DNA of 64,000 bases, taken from Oscillospiraceae bacterium. Its GTDB lineage: Bacteria > Bacillota > Clostridia > Oscillospirales > WRJC01. The notes beneath the pieces are model-generated. The model had not been told where the DNA came from and searched no databases. It saw only the letters and a list, made by a program, of their open reading frames with translations. Shown one piece after another: positions 33,180 through 41,793 of the stretch (position 1 is the first letter of the stretch; each line of letters begins with the position of its first letter). Made by a program: the position numbers and the translations under genes. The stretch covers positions 186,001 to 250,000 of the forward strand of contig WRHM01000001.1 in NCBI GenBank assembly GCA_009783265.1, given 5' to 3'.

Positions 33180-33752
33180 ATGAAACCATTTATTGTTGCA
33201 ATTAACGCAACTTCCGGCGGAGGAAAAACTACTACGACAAGAGAACTTCAAAAGCGGCTGCCAAATTCAAAGGCGTTATATTTTGACGACAGAAATTATG
33301 ATTCCGACAGCGGGATAGAAGATACAGGCGAATGGATTGAAGCGGGCGCGGACGTAAATTTATGGGATTTAGCAAGATTAGCTGACGATATTGAAAAATT
33401 AAAGCAAGAAAACCTTGATTTTATTATCATGGATTATCCTTTTGGATACAAGCACAAACTAATCGGACCGTATCTTAATTATTCTGTTTTTATAGACACG
33501 CCGTTTGACATAGCTTTAGCGCGGCGCATTATAAGAGATTATAATAAAGATACTATAATTTCTATATTTGAGGATATGAAAGATTATCTTGAAGACGGAA
33601 GAAATTCGTATTTACGAGGACTTGAACTGACAGAAGCATTAAAAAACGCGGATTTTATTATTGACGGCAGTTTATCGCTTGATGAAATAATTGAGTGTAT
33701 TTGTCAAAAAGTTATATCAATAAAAAACAAAACGGAGAATGATAAACCATGA
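33180..33752 (+). CDS. Uridine-kinase-like P-loop protein
   Basis: A 190-residue protein with Walker A INATSGGGKTTTTREL (GGGKTT), LYFDDRNYDS, a hydrophobic Walker B strand LDFIIMDYPFGYKH and an Arg-containing lid (ALARRIIRDYNKD). The organisation resembles the uridine kinase/phosphoribulokinase group, shorter than most. The acceptor is unknown. It overlaps cysS by 4 bases (ATGA), so is translationally coupled and under the T-box. Confidence 0.75.
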   Translation: MKPFIVAINATSGGGKTTTTRELQKRLPNSKALYFDDRNYDSDSGIEDTGEWIEAGADVNLWDLARLADDIEKLKQENLDFIIMDYPFGYKHKLIGPYLNYSVFIDTPFDIALARRIIRDYNKDTIISIFEDMKDYLEDGRNSYLRGLELTEALKNADFIIDGSLSLDEIIECICQKVISIKNKTENDKP

Positions 33753-35284
33753 ACACACAAAAGCCAATTTATGTTTACAACGAAATCACAAGACAAAAAG
33801 AACTTTTCACCCCGCTAAATCCCAACGAAATCAAAATGTACGTCTGCGGCTCGACGGTTTACGATTATTTTCATATCGGAAACGCGAGACCTCTTGTGCT
33901 GTTTGATTTTATAAGAAGATTTTTAGAATATATGGGCTATAAAGTCAATTATTTGCAAAATTTCACAGATATAGACGATAAAATGATAAACAGGGCAAAC
34001 AGGGATAATATAACCGTCAAAGAACTTGCGGATAAATTTATCGCGGAATATGAAAAAGACGCGGAGGGGCTTGGCGTACATCCCGCTACAATTCATCCTA
34101 AAGCTACAGAGCATATACAGGAAGTCATAGATATTATCGAAATTTTAATCGGGAAAAATCACGCTTACCCGTCAAGAAAAGACAGTAACGGCAATTCTGA
34201 CGTATATTTCTCTACCAAAAGTTTTAAAGAATACGGCAAACTTTCAAATATGAATATGGACGATCTTGAAATGAGCGACAGGGTTGACGCGAATATAATC
34301 GAAGAAAAAAAAGACCCGTTTGATTTCGCGTTGTGGAAAGCGAAAAAAGAAAACGAGCCGTCGTGGACTTCGCCTTGGGGCGAGGGCAGACCGGGCTGGC
34401 ATATCGAATGTTCGGCTATGGTGAAAAAGTATCTCGGAGATACTATAGATTTTCACTGCGGCGGAAGAGATTTAATATTCCCGCACCATGAAAACGAAAT
34501 CGCGCAGTCTGAATGCTCAACCGGCAAACTATTCACGAGATACTGGCTGCATAACGGAATGATAAATAATAAAGACGGCAGTAAAATGGCAAAATCAACG
34601 GGGGATTTTTTCACAACGCGCGATATAAGCGCAAAATACGGCTATATGCCGATAAGATTTTTCTTGTTAGCCTCAACTTACAGGACTCCCGTGAATTTTT
34701 CAGAAGAGATAATAAAAAGCGCGCAAAACGCGCTCGACAGGATTTTTACGTTTGGTGATAATATTGAGTTTATGCTGAAAAATATTGAACTCCCCCCTGC
34801 GACTTCGTCGTTTCCCCCCTCGCAAGTATGCGAAGGGGGCAAAACCAAGGCCTCCTTCGTTTACGAGGGAGGTGGCAACGGTGAAGCCGTTGACGGAGGG
34901 AGCGAAATGCTAAGTTATCGCGAAAAACTAATCGACGCGTTATGCGACGATTTCAACACAGCCGACGCAATATCCGTCATGTTTGATTTTATACGCGACG
35001 CGAATATAAAAACAATGGGGACGGATTCAAAGCCGTCGAAAGAACTTCTTGAAACGATAAAAAATTTATATGACGAGTTCTGCGGTTTGTTTGGATTTAT
35101 TCGCGAAGTGAAAACGTCAGGTTCAAATATCTCGGACGATTATATAAACGAACAAATCGAAAAAAGAACAGCGGCTAAAAAATCAAAGGATTTTAAAACC
35201 GCCGACGAAATCAGGGATAATCTCAAATCGCAAGGGATAATCATTGAAGATACTCCGTTGGGTGTTAAGTGGAGACGGGAATAA
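33749..35284 (+). CDS. cysS: Cysteinyl-tRNA synthetase, with repeat-derived insert
   Basis: CysRS charges tRNA-Cys. The 511-residue protein has the zinc-binding CGSTVYDY, FHIGNARP (class I HIGH), WHIECSAM and FHCGGRDLIFPHHENE (zinc ligands and catalytic His), and KMAKSTGDFF (KMSKS). The family is usually about 465 residues: the extra length comes from residues 348-385, a family B double-arm repeat read in frame between the catalytic domain and the C-terminal anticodon-stem domain (YREKLIDALCDDFNTADAI). The C-terminus is complete. Regulated by the T-box 1.4 kb upstream. Confidence 0.96.
   Translation: MNTQKPIYVYNEITRQKELFTPLNPNEIKMYVCGSTVYDYFHIGNARPLVLFDFIRRFLEYMGYKVNYLQNFTDIDDKMINRANRDNITVKELADKFIAEYEKDAEGLGVHPATIHPKATEHIQEVIDIIEILIGKNHAYPSRKDSNGNSDVYFSTKSFKEYGKLSNMNMDDLEMSDRVDANIIEEKKDPFDFALWKAKKENEPSWTSPWGEGRPGWHIECSAMVKKYLGDTIDFHCGGRDLIFPHHENEIAQSECSTGKLFTRYWLHNGMINNKDGSKMAKSTGDFFTTRDISAKYGYMPIRFFLLASTYRTPVNFSEEIIKSAQNALDRIFTFGDNIEFMLKNIELPPATSSFPPSQVCEGGKTKASFVYEGGGNGEAVDGGSEMLSYREKLIDALCDDFNTADAISVMFDFIRDANIKTMGTDSKPSKELLETIKNLYDEFCGLFGFIREVKTSGSNISDDYINEQIEKRTAAKKSKDFKTADEIRDNLKSQGIIIEDTPLGVKWRRE
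34790..34902. repeat. Family B double-arm repeat inside cysS
   Basis: Left arm CTCCCCCCTGCGACTTCGTCG, CCCCCCTCGCAAGTATGCGAAGGGGGC, then an inverted second arm GCCTCCTTCGTTTACGAGGGAGG...CGGAGGGAG. About 113 bp. The left arm matches the intergenic copy at 50470-50590 closely (CCCCCCTGCGACTTCGTCG), so these two belong to one subfamily. Confidence 0.8.
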
Positions 35285-35321
35285 GTTACTGTGTTGAAAA
35301 TGTGTGTTTTTTCCCGTTGCA

Positions 35322-36137
35322 TTATTCGTTAATCAATCCTATTACCCAGTTTAACCAACCTTTTATTGTGGAAGAACGCCGCTCAAAAGTGCTATCGCTT
35401 TCAATATTATATATATTAGATTGTTTCATAATATTTATTATTTCGCTTGTAGTTGGCATATTTCCATTTTCAAGATATTTGTGGAGAGTATTTCCAAAAG
35501 ATTTATGCGATAATATTGAATTGCAAAAGGCTAATTGACGTCGTTTATAATTTAAGTATAAAATACGCTTGCCATTTTCACTCAATCTATAAATAGGCAT
35601 TCCCCCATCTTTTCTCTTTTCAAGTAAACCAAGATACCGTGCCGCATCGGTGTAATAATTCGTTTGTCGTTCGTCAAAAGCATATCGTTCAGTAACTTCG
35701 CTTCGGTTCAATTCTTGCCCGTTCAACAATTCGCAAATATTAATAACTCTCTCAAAACTGTCTGCTTGCGGAAAAGGTATTTGCGGCTCAGCTACAATTC
35801 GGGCATTTTTCAAAACAGTTTGAACATCTGTAATTTCAATAGTAGTATCTTCGATCGAATAATTTTTTTGATTTATTAAAACCAGCGAATTATAATTATT
35901 TAAATCTTGAAAAGCATATTCATACAACCGATAAATGCCATTTGAGTAAACCAAAAACAACGACCTAACAGGTTTTGTAATACGCTTTTCCCAAACTCTG
36001 AACGGATAGTAAATTTGTCTTACTAAAAAATCTTCTGACAAGTCGCGTTTTGCTTCAAACAAAGCTAACCCTTTTATCCCTTCATACGCTGCATCAATCT
36101 CAATTTGTGAATTGTTTACTTTCATATGATAAGGCAT
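35322..36137 (-). CDS. C-terminal part of a split type II restriction-endonuclease-like protein
   Basis: A 271-residue frame. Near its start QIEIDAAYEGIKGLALFEAK gives a PD-(D/E)XK-like D...ExK site, and the C-terminal half holds a winged-helix region (LNRSEVTERYAFDERQTNYYTDAARYLGLLEK). It lies in the same reading frame as the upstream 36147-36614 segment, separated by one TAA and three codons. The ATG at 36137 has no ribosome site, only A-rich sequence. So either the gene carries a nonsense mutation, or two subunits are made by coupling or readthrough. Convergent with cysS. Confidence 0.65.
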   Translation of the reverse strand: MPYHMKVNNSQIEIDAAYEGIKGLALFEAKRDLSEDFLVRQIYYPFRVWEKRITKPVRSLFLVYSNGIYRLYEYAFQDLNNYNSLVLINQKNYSIEDTTIEITDVQTVLKNARIVAEPQIPFPQADSFERVINICELLNGQELNRSEVTERYAFDERQTNYYTDAARYLGLLEKRKDGGMPIYRLSENGKRILYLNYKRRQLAFCNSILSHKSFGNTLHKYLENGNMPTTSEIINIMKQSNIYNIESDSTFERRSSTIKGWLNWVIGLINE

Positions 36138-36146
36138 ATCTTTTTT

Positions 36147-36614
36147 TTAATTATCAATATCGAAATAAAATGATCCAGAACCCATCCGCCCGGAAACAGT
36201 CGAAACTAAATTTTCATCTTGCAAGAATTCTGCAACAATTCCCGTTGCCACAGCGCAATTCAATGCAATAGATTCACTATAAATATTATTGGAATCAATA
36301 CTTTGTATATATGCTGGTAAAGATACTTTTGTTACCTGAGAATTATAGTTTTCAAATTTATGATATGCGCTAAAGTGTGAAATAACGTAATCTCCCCTTG
36401 TAATAGGGAGAATAGCTAATTGATTGTCAAAAAAAATTTTTGGCAAATTAATTATATGATCAAATTTTGCCATAAGGCGTGGCTCTCGAAATTCCTTTAT
36501 TTGTGCTGTGGAAATCACATAACGACCTTGTGTGTTAATTTTATCGAGAATATCATACTTATCAAACAATTTTTCCCACGCAGCATCATTCAGACTTTTG
36601 GGCGCATTACTCAT
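36147..36614 (-). CDS. N-terminal part of the split restriction-endonuclease-like protein
   Basis: A 155-residue frame starting MSNAPKSLNDAAWEKLF and including IKEFREPRLMAKFDHIINLPKIF and ILPITRGDYVISHFSAYHKFE. I recognise this as the N-terminal domain of about 430-residue proteins often annotated type II restriction enzyme beside Dam-like methylases. It ends GRMGSGSFYFDIDN then TAA, followed directly by A6 and the continuing frame. Its start overlaps the methylase stop by 8 bases, so the two are coupled. Confidence 0.6.
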   Translation of the reverse strand: MSNAPKSLNDAAWEKLFDKYDILDKINTQGRYVISTAQIKEFREPRLMAKFDHIINLPKIFFDNQLAILPITRGDYVISHFSAYHKFENYNSQVTKVSLPAYIQSIDSNNIYSESIALNCAVATGIVAEFLQDENLVSTVSGRMGSGSFYFDIDN

Positions 36615-37443
36615 AATTTCTCACCACCACTTCATCAACTTCCCCGCGTTTTGATGAATCAGAATTTATAATTCTTTTCGCTTGAACTGTTGTAATGTTG
36701 TAAGAAGCATACTGTTCTTTGATAAATTTGGTTGCAGAGTTAGAAAGCATAAATTTTATCCCATTTGCGTTTAATTCGTCGCAAACAGAACGCAAAGCAA
36801 TTTGGTCCGTTTGCGAAAATCCGCCACGCGAATACCCTGTAAAATTTGCAGTATCAGATACAGGATCATACGGCGGGTCAAGATATACAAAAGTGCCTTT
36901 GGGCAATTTTTTTAACACCTCCTTATAATCATAGGCCGATAAATGGACTGTTGCGGTACTTAAATAAGAACTCACAGCTCTAAGCGTCGGGGCATTCACG
37001 ATGTTTGGATTTCGGTAATTGCCAAAAGGAGAATTAAATTCACCTGCGTTATTTACTCTAAATAAACCATTATAACAGGTTTTGTTAAGGTAAAGCATAC
37101 GGGCGGCTTTATCAATATCTGATAATGAAAAATATTTTGATTTATCCCTATCCCAATCCCTCACAGAATAAAAATAATCAGATTCATTTTTGAAATGCTG
37201 TAAAGCAATAATGAGAGCTTCCACATCATTTTTTATGACGTTATAAACGCCGATTAACTCATCATTAATATCATTTACATAAGCAACTTTCGGTTGTAAT
37301 TCAAAAAGCAATGCTCCTCCACCAACAAACGGTTCGCAATATGTAGTAATTTTATTAGGAAGTAATGGAACTAATTCATCAAGTAACTGACGCTTGCCTC
37401 CAACCCATTTAAGCACAGGAGCAACCAATTTATTCTTTTTCAT
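36607..37443 (-). CDS. DNA adenine methylase, D12 (Dam) class
   Basis: A 278-residue N6-adenine methyltransferase of the alpha (D12) class: LKWVGGKRQLLDELVPLLP (motif X/I region), YCEPFVGGGALLFEL (SAM binding), YNGLFRVNNAGEFNSPFGNY and the catalytic VYLDPPYDP (DPPY). Complete and of normal length. GGAGG precedes the ATG. The Dam class includes GATC enzymes but also others; GATC sites are abundant in the window, and the specificity cannot be read from the sequence. Head of an operon with the split nuclease. Confidence 0.9.
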   Translation of the reverse strand: MKKNKLVAPVLKWVGGKRQLLDELVPLLPNKITTYCEPFVGGGALLFELQPKVAYVNDINDELIGVYNVIKNDVEALIIALQHFKNESDYFYSVRDWDRDKSKYFSLSDIDKAARMLYLNKTCYNGLFRVNNAGEFNSPFGNYRNPNIVNAPTLRAVSSYLSTATVHLSAYDYKEVLKKLPKGTFVYLDPPYDPVSDTANFTGYSRGGFSQTDQIALRSVCDELNANGIKFMLSNSATKFIKEQYASYNITTVQAKRIINSDSSKRGEVDEVVVRNYE

Positions 37444-37502
37444 AATTTTGCCTCCTTTTGTGTATTTAAGTTGCCATTGAGTGTATTGTAAAAGATTTCT
37501 TT

Positions 37503-38528
37503 TTATCTTTTCACCCCGACGATAACATCTCTGTTTATGGCCTGATCGACCCTGTGGGAAAAATCCCCGAAGTTTATGATTTCAAGTTTATTTTCGACAA
37601 ATATATTCTCAAGCTCTTCTCGTTTTAATAAAAACGTGTTCCATGATAAAACTATCGCCCCATTGGGCTTTAAAACTTCTGTCCACACCGGGATAGAAGT
37701 TTTTATTAAATTTACGGGATTGCGCATTTTATCTTTGCCTGTTGTGTTTTCGTGCTGGATTCCGTAGGGTAAATCTCCGACGATTATGTGAAAATTATTC
37801 TTTTTATAATATTTGTTTATATTGCGCGCGTCGCCGCCGATAAATTCGCACGTTAAATTTTTGTTTTCTTTTTGATCGACTTTATTTTTGGCGACGTCAA
37901 ACAAATGCCGCTGTGATTTAAACGCTTTATTTTCACAGCCAATACCTGAGATTTTTTCTTCTTTTAAACTATGCTTGTATCTTCCGGTTTCAAGATATTT
38001 TTTTAAAAACTGCGAGCTTTCGTTTATGAGTTTTTCACTCAAATCAATCCCGTAACTGTTATAGCCACAAATTAAACCGTCAAAAACAGTCGTGCCCTTA
38101 CCGCATACAGGGTCAAGTAAATTAAGAGTTTCAAGAAACTTATTTTTAAATCCGCTTGCGAAAACCGCGAGATTTATAATCATTCGCGTGAATATTTCGT
38201 TGGTTTTGCCGCTGTATTTTAAAATCATGTTTAAATCGTCGCCGAAAAAATAAGAGTGGTTTTTTGTAACGGGTAAAAATAAATTGCTGTCTGCGACTTC
38301 AAAAATCGCATAAACAAAAGAAAGCCGGGACAATAAAATAATATTTTCTTCCGAAAGTTTATTTTCAGAGAAAAAAGTAATATACTCAATTCCTCCGAAG
38401 AGTTCTTCTTTTATTTCGGTTATATTATCCCAAAACAGCGCAGACAACTCGTTTTTCGCGAGTTTCCCCGACGAGTTAAAATAAACCCGGTTATGCCCGG
38501 GATTTTGAAGTACGGCGTATTTTATCAT
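37503..38528 (-). CDS. SAM-dependent methyltransferase, TRM11/RlmL-like
   Basis: A 341-residue protein whose N-terminal 110 residues are not recognised, followed by a Rossmann methyltransferase with LLDPVCGKGTTVFDGLICG (SAM site) and HIIVGDLPYGIQ (a D/N-L-P-Y catalytic block). That combination is typical of tRNA guanine-N2 methyltransferases (TRM11 type) and related RNA methylases rather than DNA methylases. It lies between the Dam locus and rpiB on the same strand, but with its own spacing, so it is probably not part of the R-M system. Confidence 0.7.
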   Translation of the reverse strand: MIKYAVLQNPGHNRVYFNSSGKLAKNELSALFWDNITEIKEELFGGIEYITFFSENKLSEENIILLSRLSFVYAIFEVADSNLFLPVTKNHSYFFGDDLNMILKYSGKTNEIFTRMIINLAVFASGFKNKFLETLNLLDPVCGKGTTVFDGLICGYNSYGIDLSEKLINESSQFLKKYLETGRYKHSLKEEKISGIGCENKAFKSQRHLFDVAKNKVDQKENKNLTCEFIGGDARNINKYYKKNNFHIIVGDLPYGIQHENTTGKDKMRNPVNLIKTSIPVWTEVLKPNGAIVLSWNTFLLKREELENIFVENKLEIINFGDFSHRVDQAINRDVIVGVKR

Positions 38529-38562
38529 TTATAATAAGACCTTTTTATATTTTTAATATTTT

Positions 38563-38994
38563 TCACAGCGAATCATACATGTTTACGCGTTTAAAATGCC
38601 TGCCCCCTTCAAAGTCAGTCGCCAGAAATTTTTTTATTATATCGATTGCGAGCCCTGAACCTATAACCCTGCTGCCCATCGTTATGACATTGGCGTCGTT
38701 GTGCAGGCGCGCCATTTTCGCGCTGTATGTATCATGGCAGCAAGCCGCGCGTATATCTCTATGTTTGTTTGCCGAAATGCACATGCCTATTCCCGTGCCG
38801 CAGACGAGAATGCCGAAATCGCTTTCGCCCGTCTGTATGCTTGCGCATACTTTTTTCGCGTATATGGGATAATCCACAGACTCTGCGCTGTTTGTTCCGA
38901 AGTCTGCGTAATTTATGCCGTTCATGTCAAAATAGTTTTTTATTATTTCTTTTAGTTCATATCCCGCATGATCTGAAGCTATAGATATATTCAT
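38563..38994 (-). CDS. rpiB: Ribose-5-phosphate isomerase B
   Basis: RpiB interconverts ribose 5-phosphate and ribulose 5-phosphate in the pentose phosphate pathway; relatives isomerise allose or galactose phosphates. The protein has IASDHAGYELKEIIK at its start, DFGTNSAESVDYPIYAKKV, the active-site CGTGIGMCISANK with the catalytic Cys, and MGSRVIG. I use the ATG at 38994 (MNISIAS), with AAGGGAG upstream, giving 143 residues, the family's usual size. The frame is open 11 codons upstream but without a better start. Confidence 0.92.
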   Translation of the reverse strand: MNISIASDHAGYELKEIIKNYFDMNGINYADFGTNSAESVDYPIYAKKVCASIQTGESDFGILVCGTGIGMCISANKHRDIRAACCHDTYSAKMARLHNDANVITMGSRVIGSGLAIDIIKKFLATDFEGGRHFKRVNMYDSL

Positions 38995-39027
38995 AATTCT
39001 AAAACTCCCTTTATTATTAATAAACAC

Positions 39028-39331
39028 AATTAATTTATAAATTTTTTTATATTTGTTTTTTTATATTACACAAATTTAATTTATAATTTAATTTACATAA
39101 AGATATAAAAAATATATATTTTAATTTTATTACAAATATACATTTTTGTCAAGGTCTTGTAGATTTTGTTGGTAAATATTTTTATTAATATAATACATAA
39201 TAATTATAAATTGATATTGAAAATCCGAATATCTTATGCTATAATAGTATTATTGTAGGATTTTTTGTATTTTTTACGGCAGATAATTATTAAATCATAA
39301 AAAATATAATAATAATTAATGAGGTGAATTT
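39028..39331. other. 304-bp AT-rich divergent intergenic region before rnfC
   Basis: Very AT-rich spacer between rpiB (minus) and rnfC (plus). It contains the rnf promoter at 39217-39245 and no ORF or repeat that I can support. GAGGTG precedes the rnfC start. Confidence 0.6.
39217..39245 (+). promoter_or_regulatory. Promoter of the rnf operon
   Basis: TTGAAA (39217-39222), 17 bp, TATAAT (39240-39245), leaving an 80-base leader before rnfC. Confidence 0.7.
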
Positions 39332-40750
39332 ATGGCGTTGACTTTTCGGGGCGGCATTCATGTCAGTGAACATAAGAATGCGAGAAAAACTCCTATAGAA
39401 ATATTCCCTGCGCCGAAGTTTGTCTATATTCCCCTGTCGCAGCATATAGGAGCGCATGCCAAACCGTTGGTTAAAGCCGGAGATATTGTCGATAAAGGGC
39501 AGATTATAGCAAACAACGAAGCGGGATTGTGCTGCCCTGTTCATTCGAGCGTATCGGGAAAAGTTGTCTCTATAGAAAAGCGAATGCTTCAGACAGGAGT
39601 CCAGACAGATTTTATAACTATAGAAAACGACTTTGAAAACAGGTTTCACGTAAGCGTAAAACCATTCGGGAAAAAAATAAACGAAACAACATCCGCAGAA
39701 ATAATAGAAATAATAAAAAACGCCGGGATTTCGGGAATGGGCGGCGCAATGTTCCCGACTTACGCTAAAATACAGTCGGCGTTAAACAAAGTTACTACTC
39801 TTATAGTAAACTGCGCGGAGTGCGAGCCGTATATTACGGCAGATCACAGGCTCATGATAGAACACCCTGAAATGATAATAAACGGCATGAAAATTCTGCT
39901 CAAAACTCTCGGTCTTAAAATAGGCTATATCGCAATCGAGGACAATAAATTAAACGCCGCCGACGCGATTACAGACGCTGCCGCGAAAAGCAAAATGGTG
40001 GAGATAAAAATATTAAAGACAAAATACCCGCAGGGGGACGAACGGCAGATTATATACGCGCTTACAGGAAAAGAACTGCCAAGCGGCAAACTTCCGGCGG
40101 ATTTTGGCTGTATTGTGTTTAATGCCGGAACCTGCGCCGCTGTCTGCGACGCATTTATTTCGGGCATGCCGTTAATAGACCGCATTGTCACCGTTGACGG
40201 GGATTGCATTATAACCCCAAAAAATCTGCGGGTTCCGATAGGGACTCCTGTTTCTGAGGTTATTGAGTACTGCGGATTAAAAAAAGAGCCGCAGAAAATA
40301 ATAAAAGGCGGCCCTATGATGGGTCTTGCCGTATTTGATTTGTTAAATCCCGTGACCAAAGGGACGACTGCGATTCTTGCGTTTTCAGAAAAAAGCGCAA
40401 TTAAAGATTCTACTGAATGTATAAGATGCGGAAAATGCGTGGCCGGCTGCCAGATGAGGCTTTATCCTGCGTATCTTGCGATGTTTTCGCAAAAAGAAGA
40501 TTTGGATATGTGCGAAAAATACGATGTTTTCAATTGTGTTGAATGCGGATGCTGCACTTATATATGCCCTGCGGGCGTGCCTATTGTCCAGCATATACGC
40601 ACGGCAAAAGGCAGAATACTGGAAAACCGCCGCAGAGAAGAAGCAATAAAAAGCGCAAAACAGGCCGAAGCCCCGACTGCCCCGGATAAATATCCCGGAA
40701 GATCCGCCGCCGCAAAGCCTGAATCAAATATAAAAGATAAAGACGAATAA
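39332..40750 (+). CDS. rnfC: Rnf complex subunit RnfC
   Basis: RnfC is the peripheral NADH/FMN-binding subunit of the membrane complex that couples ferredoxin oxidation with NAD+ reduction to Na+ or H+ pumping. The 472-residue protein has the N-terminal RnfC barrel, the glycine-rich NAGISGMGGAMFPT (NADH/FMN site), CAECEPYITADHRLM and two 4Fe-4S motifs (CIRCGKCVAGCQ and CVECGCCTYICP). A C-terminal tail of about 35 charged or Ala-rich residues follows. First gene of the operon. Confidence 0.95.
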   Translation: MALTFRGGIHVSEHKNARKTPIEIFPAPKFVYIPLSQHIGAHAKPLVKAGDIVDKGQIIANNEAGLCCPVHSSVSGKVVSIEKRMLQTGVQTDFITIENDFENRFHVSVKPFGKKINETTSAEIIEIIKNAGISGMGGAMFPTYAKIQSALNKVTTLIVNCAECEPYITADHRLMIEHPEMIINGMKILLKTLGLKIGYIAIEDNKLNAADAITDAAAKSKMVEIKILKTKYPQGDERQIIYALTGKELPSGKLPADFGCIVFNAGTCAAVCDAFISGMPLIDRIVTVDGDCIITPKNLRVPIGTPVSEVIEYCGLKKEPQKIIKGGPMMGLAVFDLLNPVTKGTTAILAFSEKSAIKDSTECIRCGKCVAGCQMRLYPAYLAMFSQKEDLDMCEKYDVFNCVECGCCTYICPAGVPIVQHIRTAKGRILENRRREEAIKSAKQAEAPTAPDKYPGRSAAAKPESNIKDKDE

Positions 40751-40797
40751 AAATAAATAAAATAATATCGCAGATATTTCACAGGGGGGAATAAATC

Positions 40798-41793
40798 ATG
40801 ATGCCGTTCACAGAGCATAATATTTATTTCGGCGATTCGAGAAAACTAAATAAAATAGCGGACGGGTCCGTTCAGCTTATCGTTACTTCCCCTCCGTACT
40901 GGCAACTGAAAGACTACGGAGCAGAGAGTCAAATAGGATATAACGATTCTTATGAAGAATATATCAATAATTTAAATTTAGTCTGGACTGAATGTTACAG
41001 GGTTCTGAGCGAAGGGTGCAGAATGTGCGTAAATATCGGTTATCAGTTTGCGAGATCTGCGTATTACGGGAGATATAAAGTAATACCCATACGCGACGAA
41101 ATCATAAGATACTGCGAAGCCGTTGGTTTTGACTACATGGGCTCGATAATATGGCAGAAAGCGACTACTATGAACACCACCGGCGGAGCCTCGATTATGG
41201 GATCTTATCTTTATCCGAGAAACGGAATAATCAAATTAGATTACGAATATATCCTGATATTCAAAAAATTAGGGAATTCTCCGGAAATAAAAGATGAAAT
41301 AAAAGATGAATCAAAACTGACAAAAGAAGAATGGAACAAATATTTTTATGGTCACTGGAATTTCCCCGGCGCGAAAAAAGACAGCCATATCGCGCCTTTC
41401 CCCGAAGAACTACCAAAACGCCTGATTAAAATGTTCAGTTTTAAAAACGAAACTGTATTCGACCCGTTTTTAGGCAGCGGGACTACTTCTCTGGCAGCGT
41501 TAAAATTAGAGCGCAATTCTGTAGGATACGAATTAAATAAAGACTATAAAGAAATTATATATGAAAAGATAAACAGCGGGATAACTATCGACTGCGACGG
41601 AATCGTAAATATTCACGACGATGACGACAGTTTATTTTTAAGTAAAATTTACATAAAAAACAAACTGGTATATAAATATAAAGATTTTGTAGAACTTAAC
41701 AGAATAAAAGATCCCAAAGAAAACACATACGGCTCTGTAATATGTATGAACGATAAAGATAAAAATATACAGAAAGAAGACGATTTGAAATGA
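40798..41793 (+). CDS. Type II DNA methyltransferase (TSPPY class), MjaI-type R-M partner
   Basis: A 331-residue DNA methyltransferase with the catalytic TSPPYW at residues 30-35 placed before the SAM-binding FDPFLGSGTTSLAAL near residue 221, the beta-class order, and SPPY as in N4-cytosine enzymes. AGGGGGG precedes the ATG. It overlaps the following nuclease gene by 4 bases (ATGA). The pair lies inside the rnf operon, 47 bases after rnfC and 31 bases before rnfD, on the same strand without visible terminators. If the pair is MjaI-like, it protects CTAG sites. Confidence 0.9.
   Translation: MMPFTEHNIYFGDSRKLNKIADGSVQLIVTSPPYWQLKDYGAESQIGYNDSYEEYINNLNLVWTECYRVLSEGCRMCVNIGYQFARSAYYGRYKVIPIRDEIIRYCEAVGFDYMGSIIWQKATTMNTTGGASIMGSYLYPRNGIIKLDYEYILIFKKLGNSPEIKDEIKDESKLTKEEWNKYFYGHWNFPGAKKDSHIAPFPEELPKRLIKMFSFKNETVFDPFLGSGTTSLAALKLERNSVGYELNKDYKEIIYEKINSGITIDCDGIVNIHDDDDSLFLSKIYIKNKLVYKYKDFVELNRIKDPKENTYGSVICMNDKDKNIQKEDDLK

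Noticed and set aside
36135..36150. Programmed slippage on the A8 run to join the two nuclease halves
   Set aside because: The two frames are already in the same phase and the TAA lies at the start of the run, so slippage after it would not bypass the stop.
35322..37443. GATC avoidance as a footprint of the Dam locus
   Set aside because: GATC is frequent throughout the window (for example at 2046, 2093, 3213, 4171 and 4213), so no avoidance is visible.
37503..38528. Third DNA methylase of a restriction system
   Set aside because: Motif layout and the DLPYG block fit tRNA methyltransferases better, and no nuclease is paired with it.
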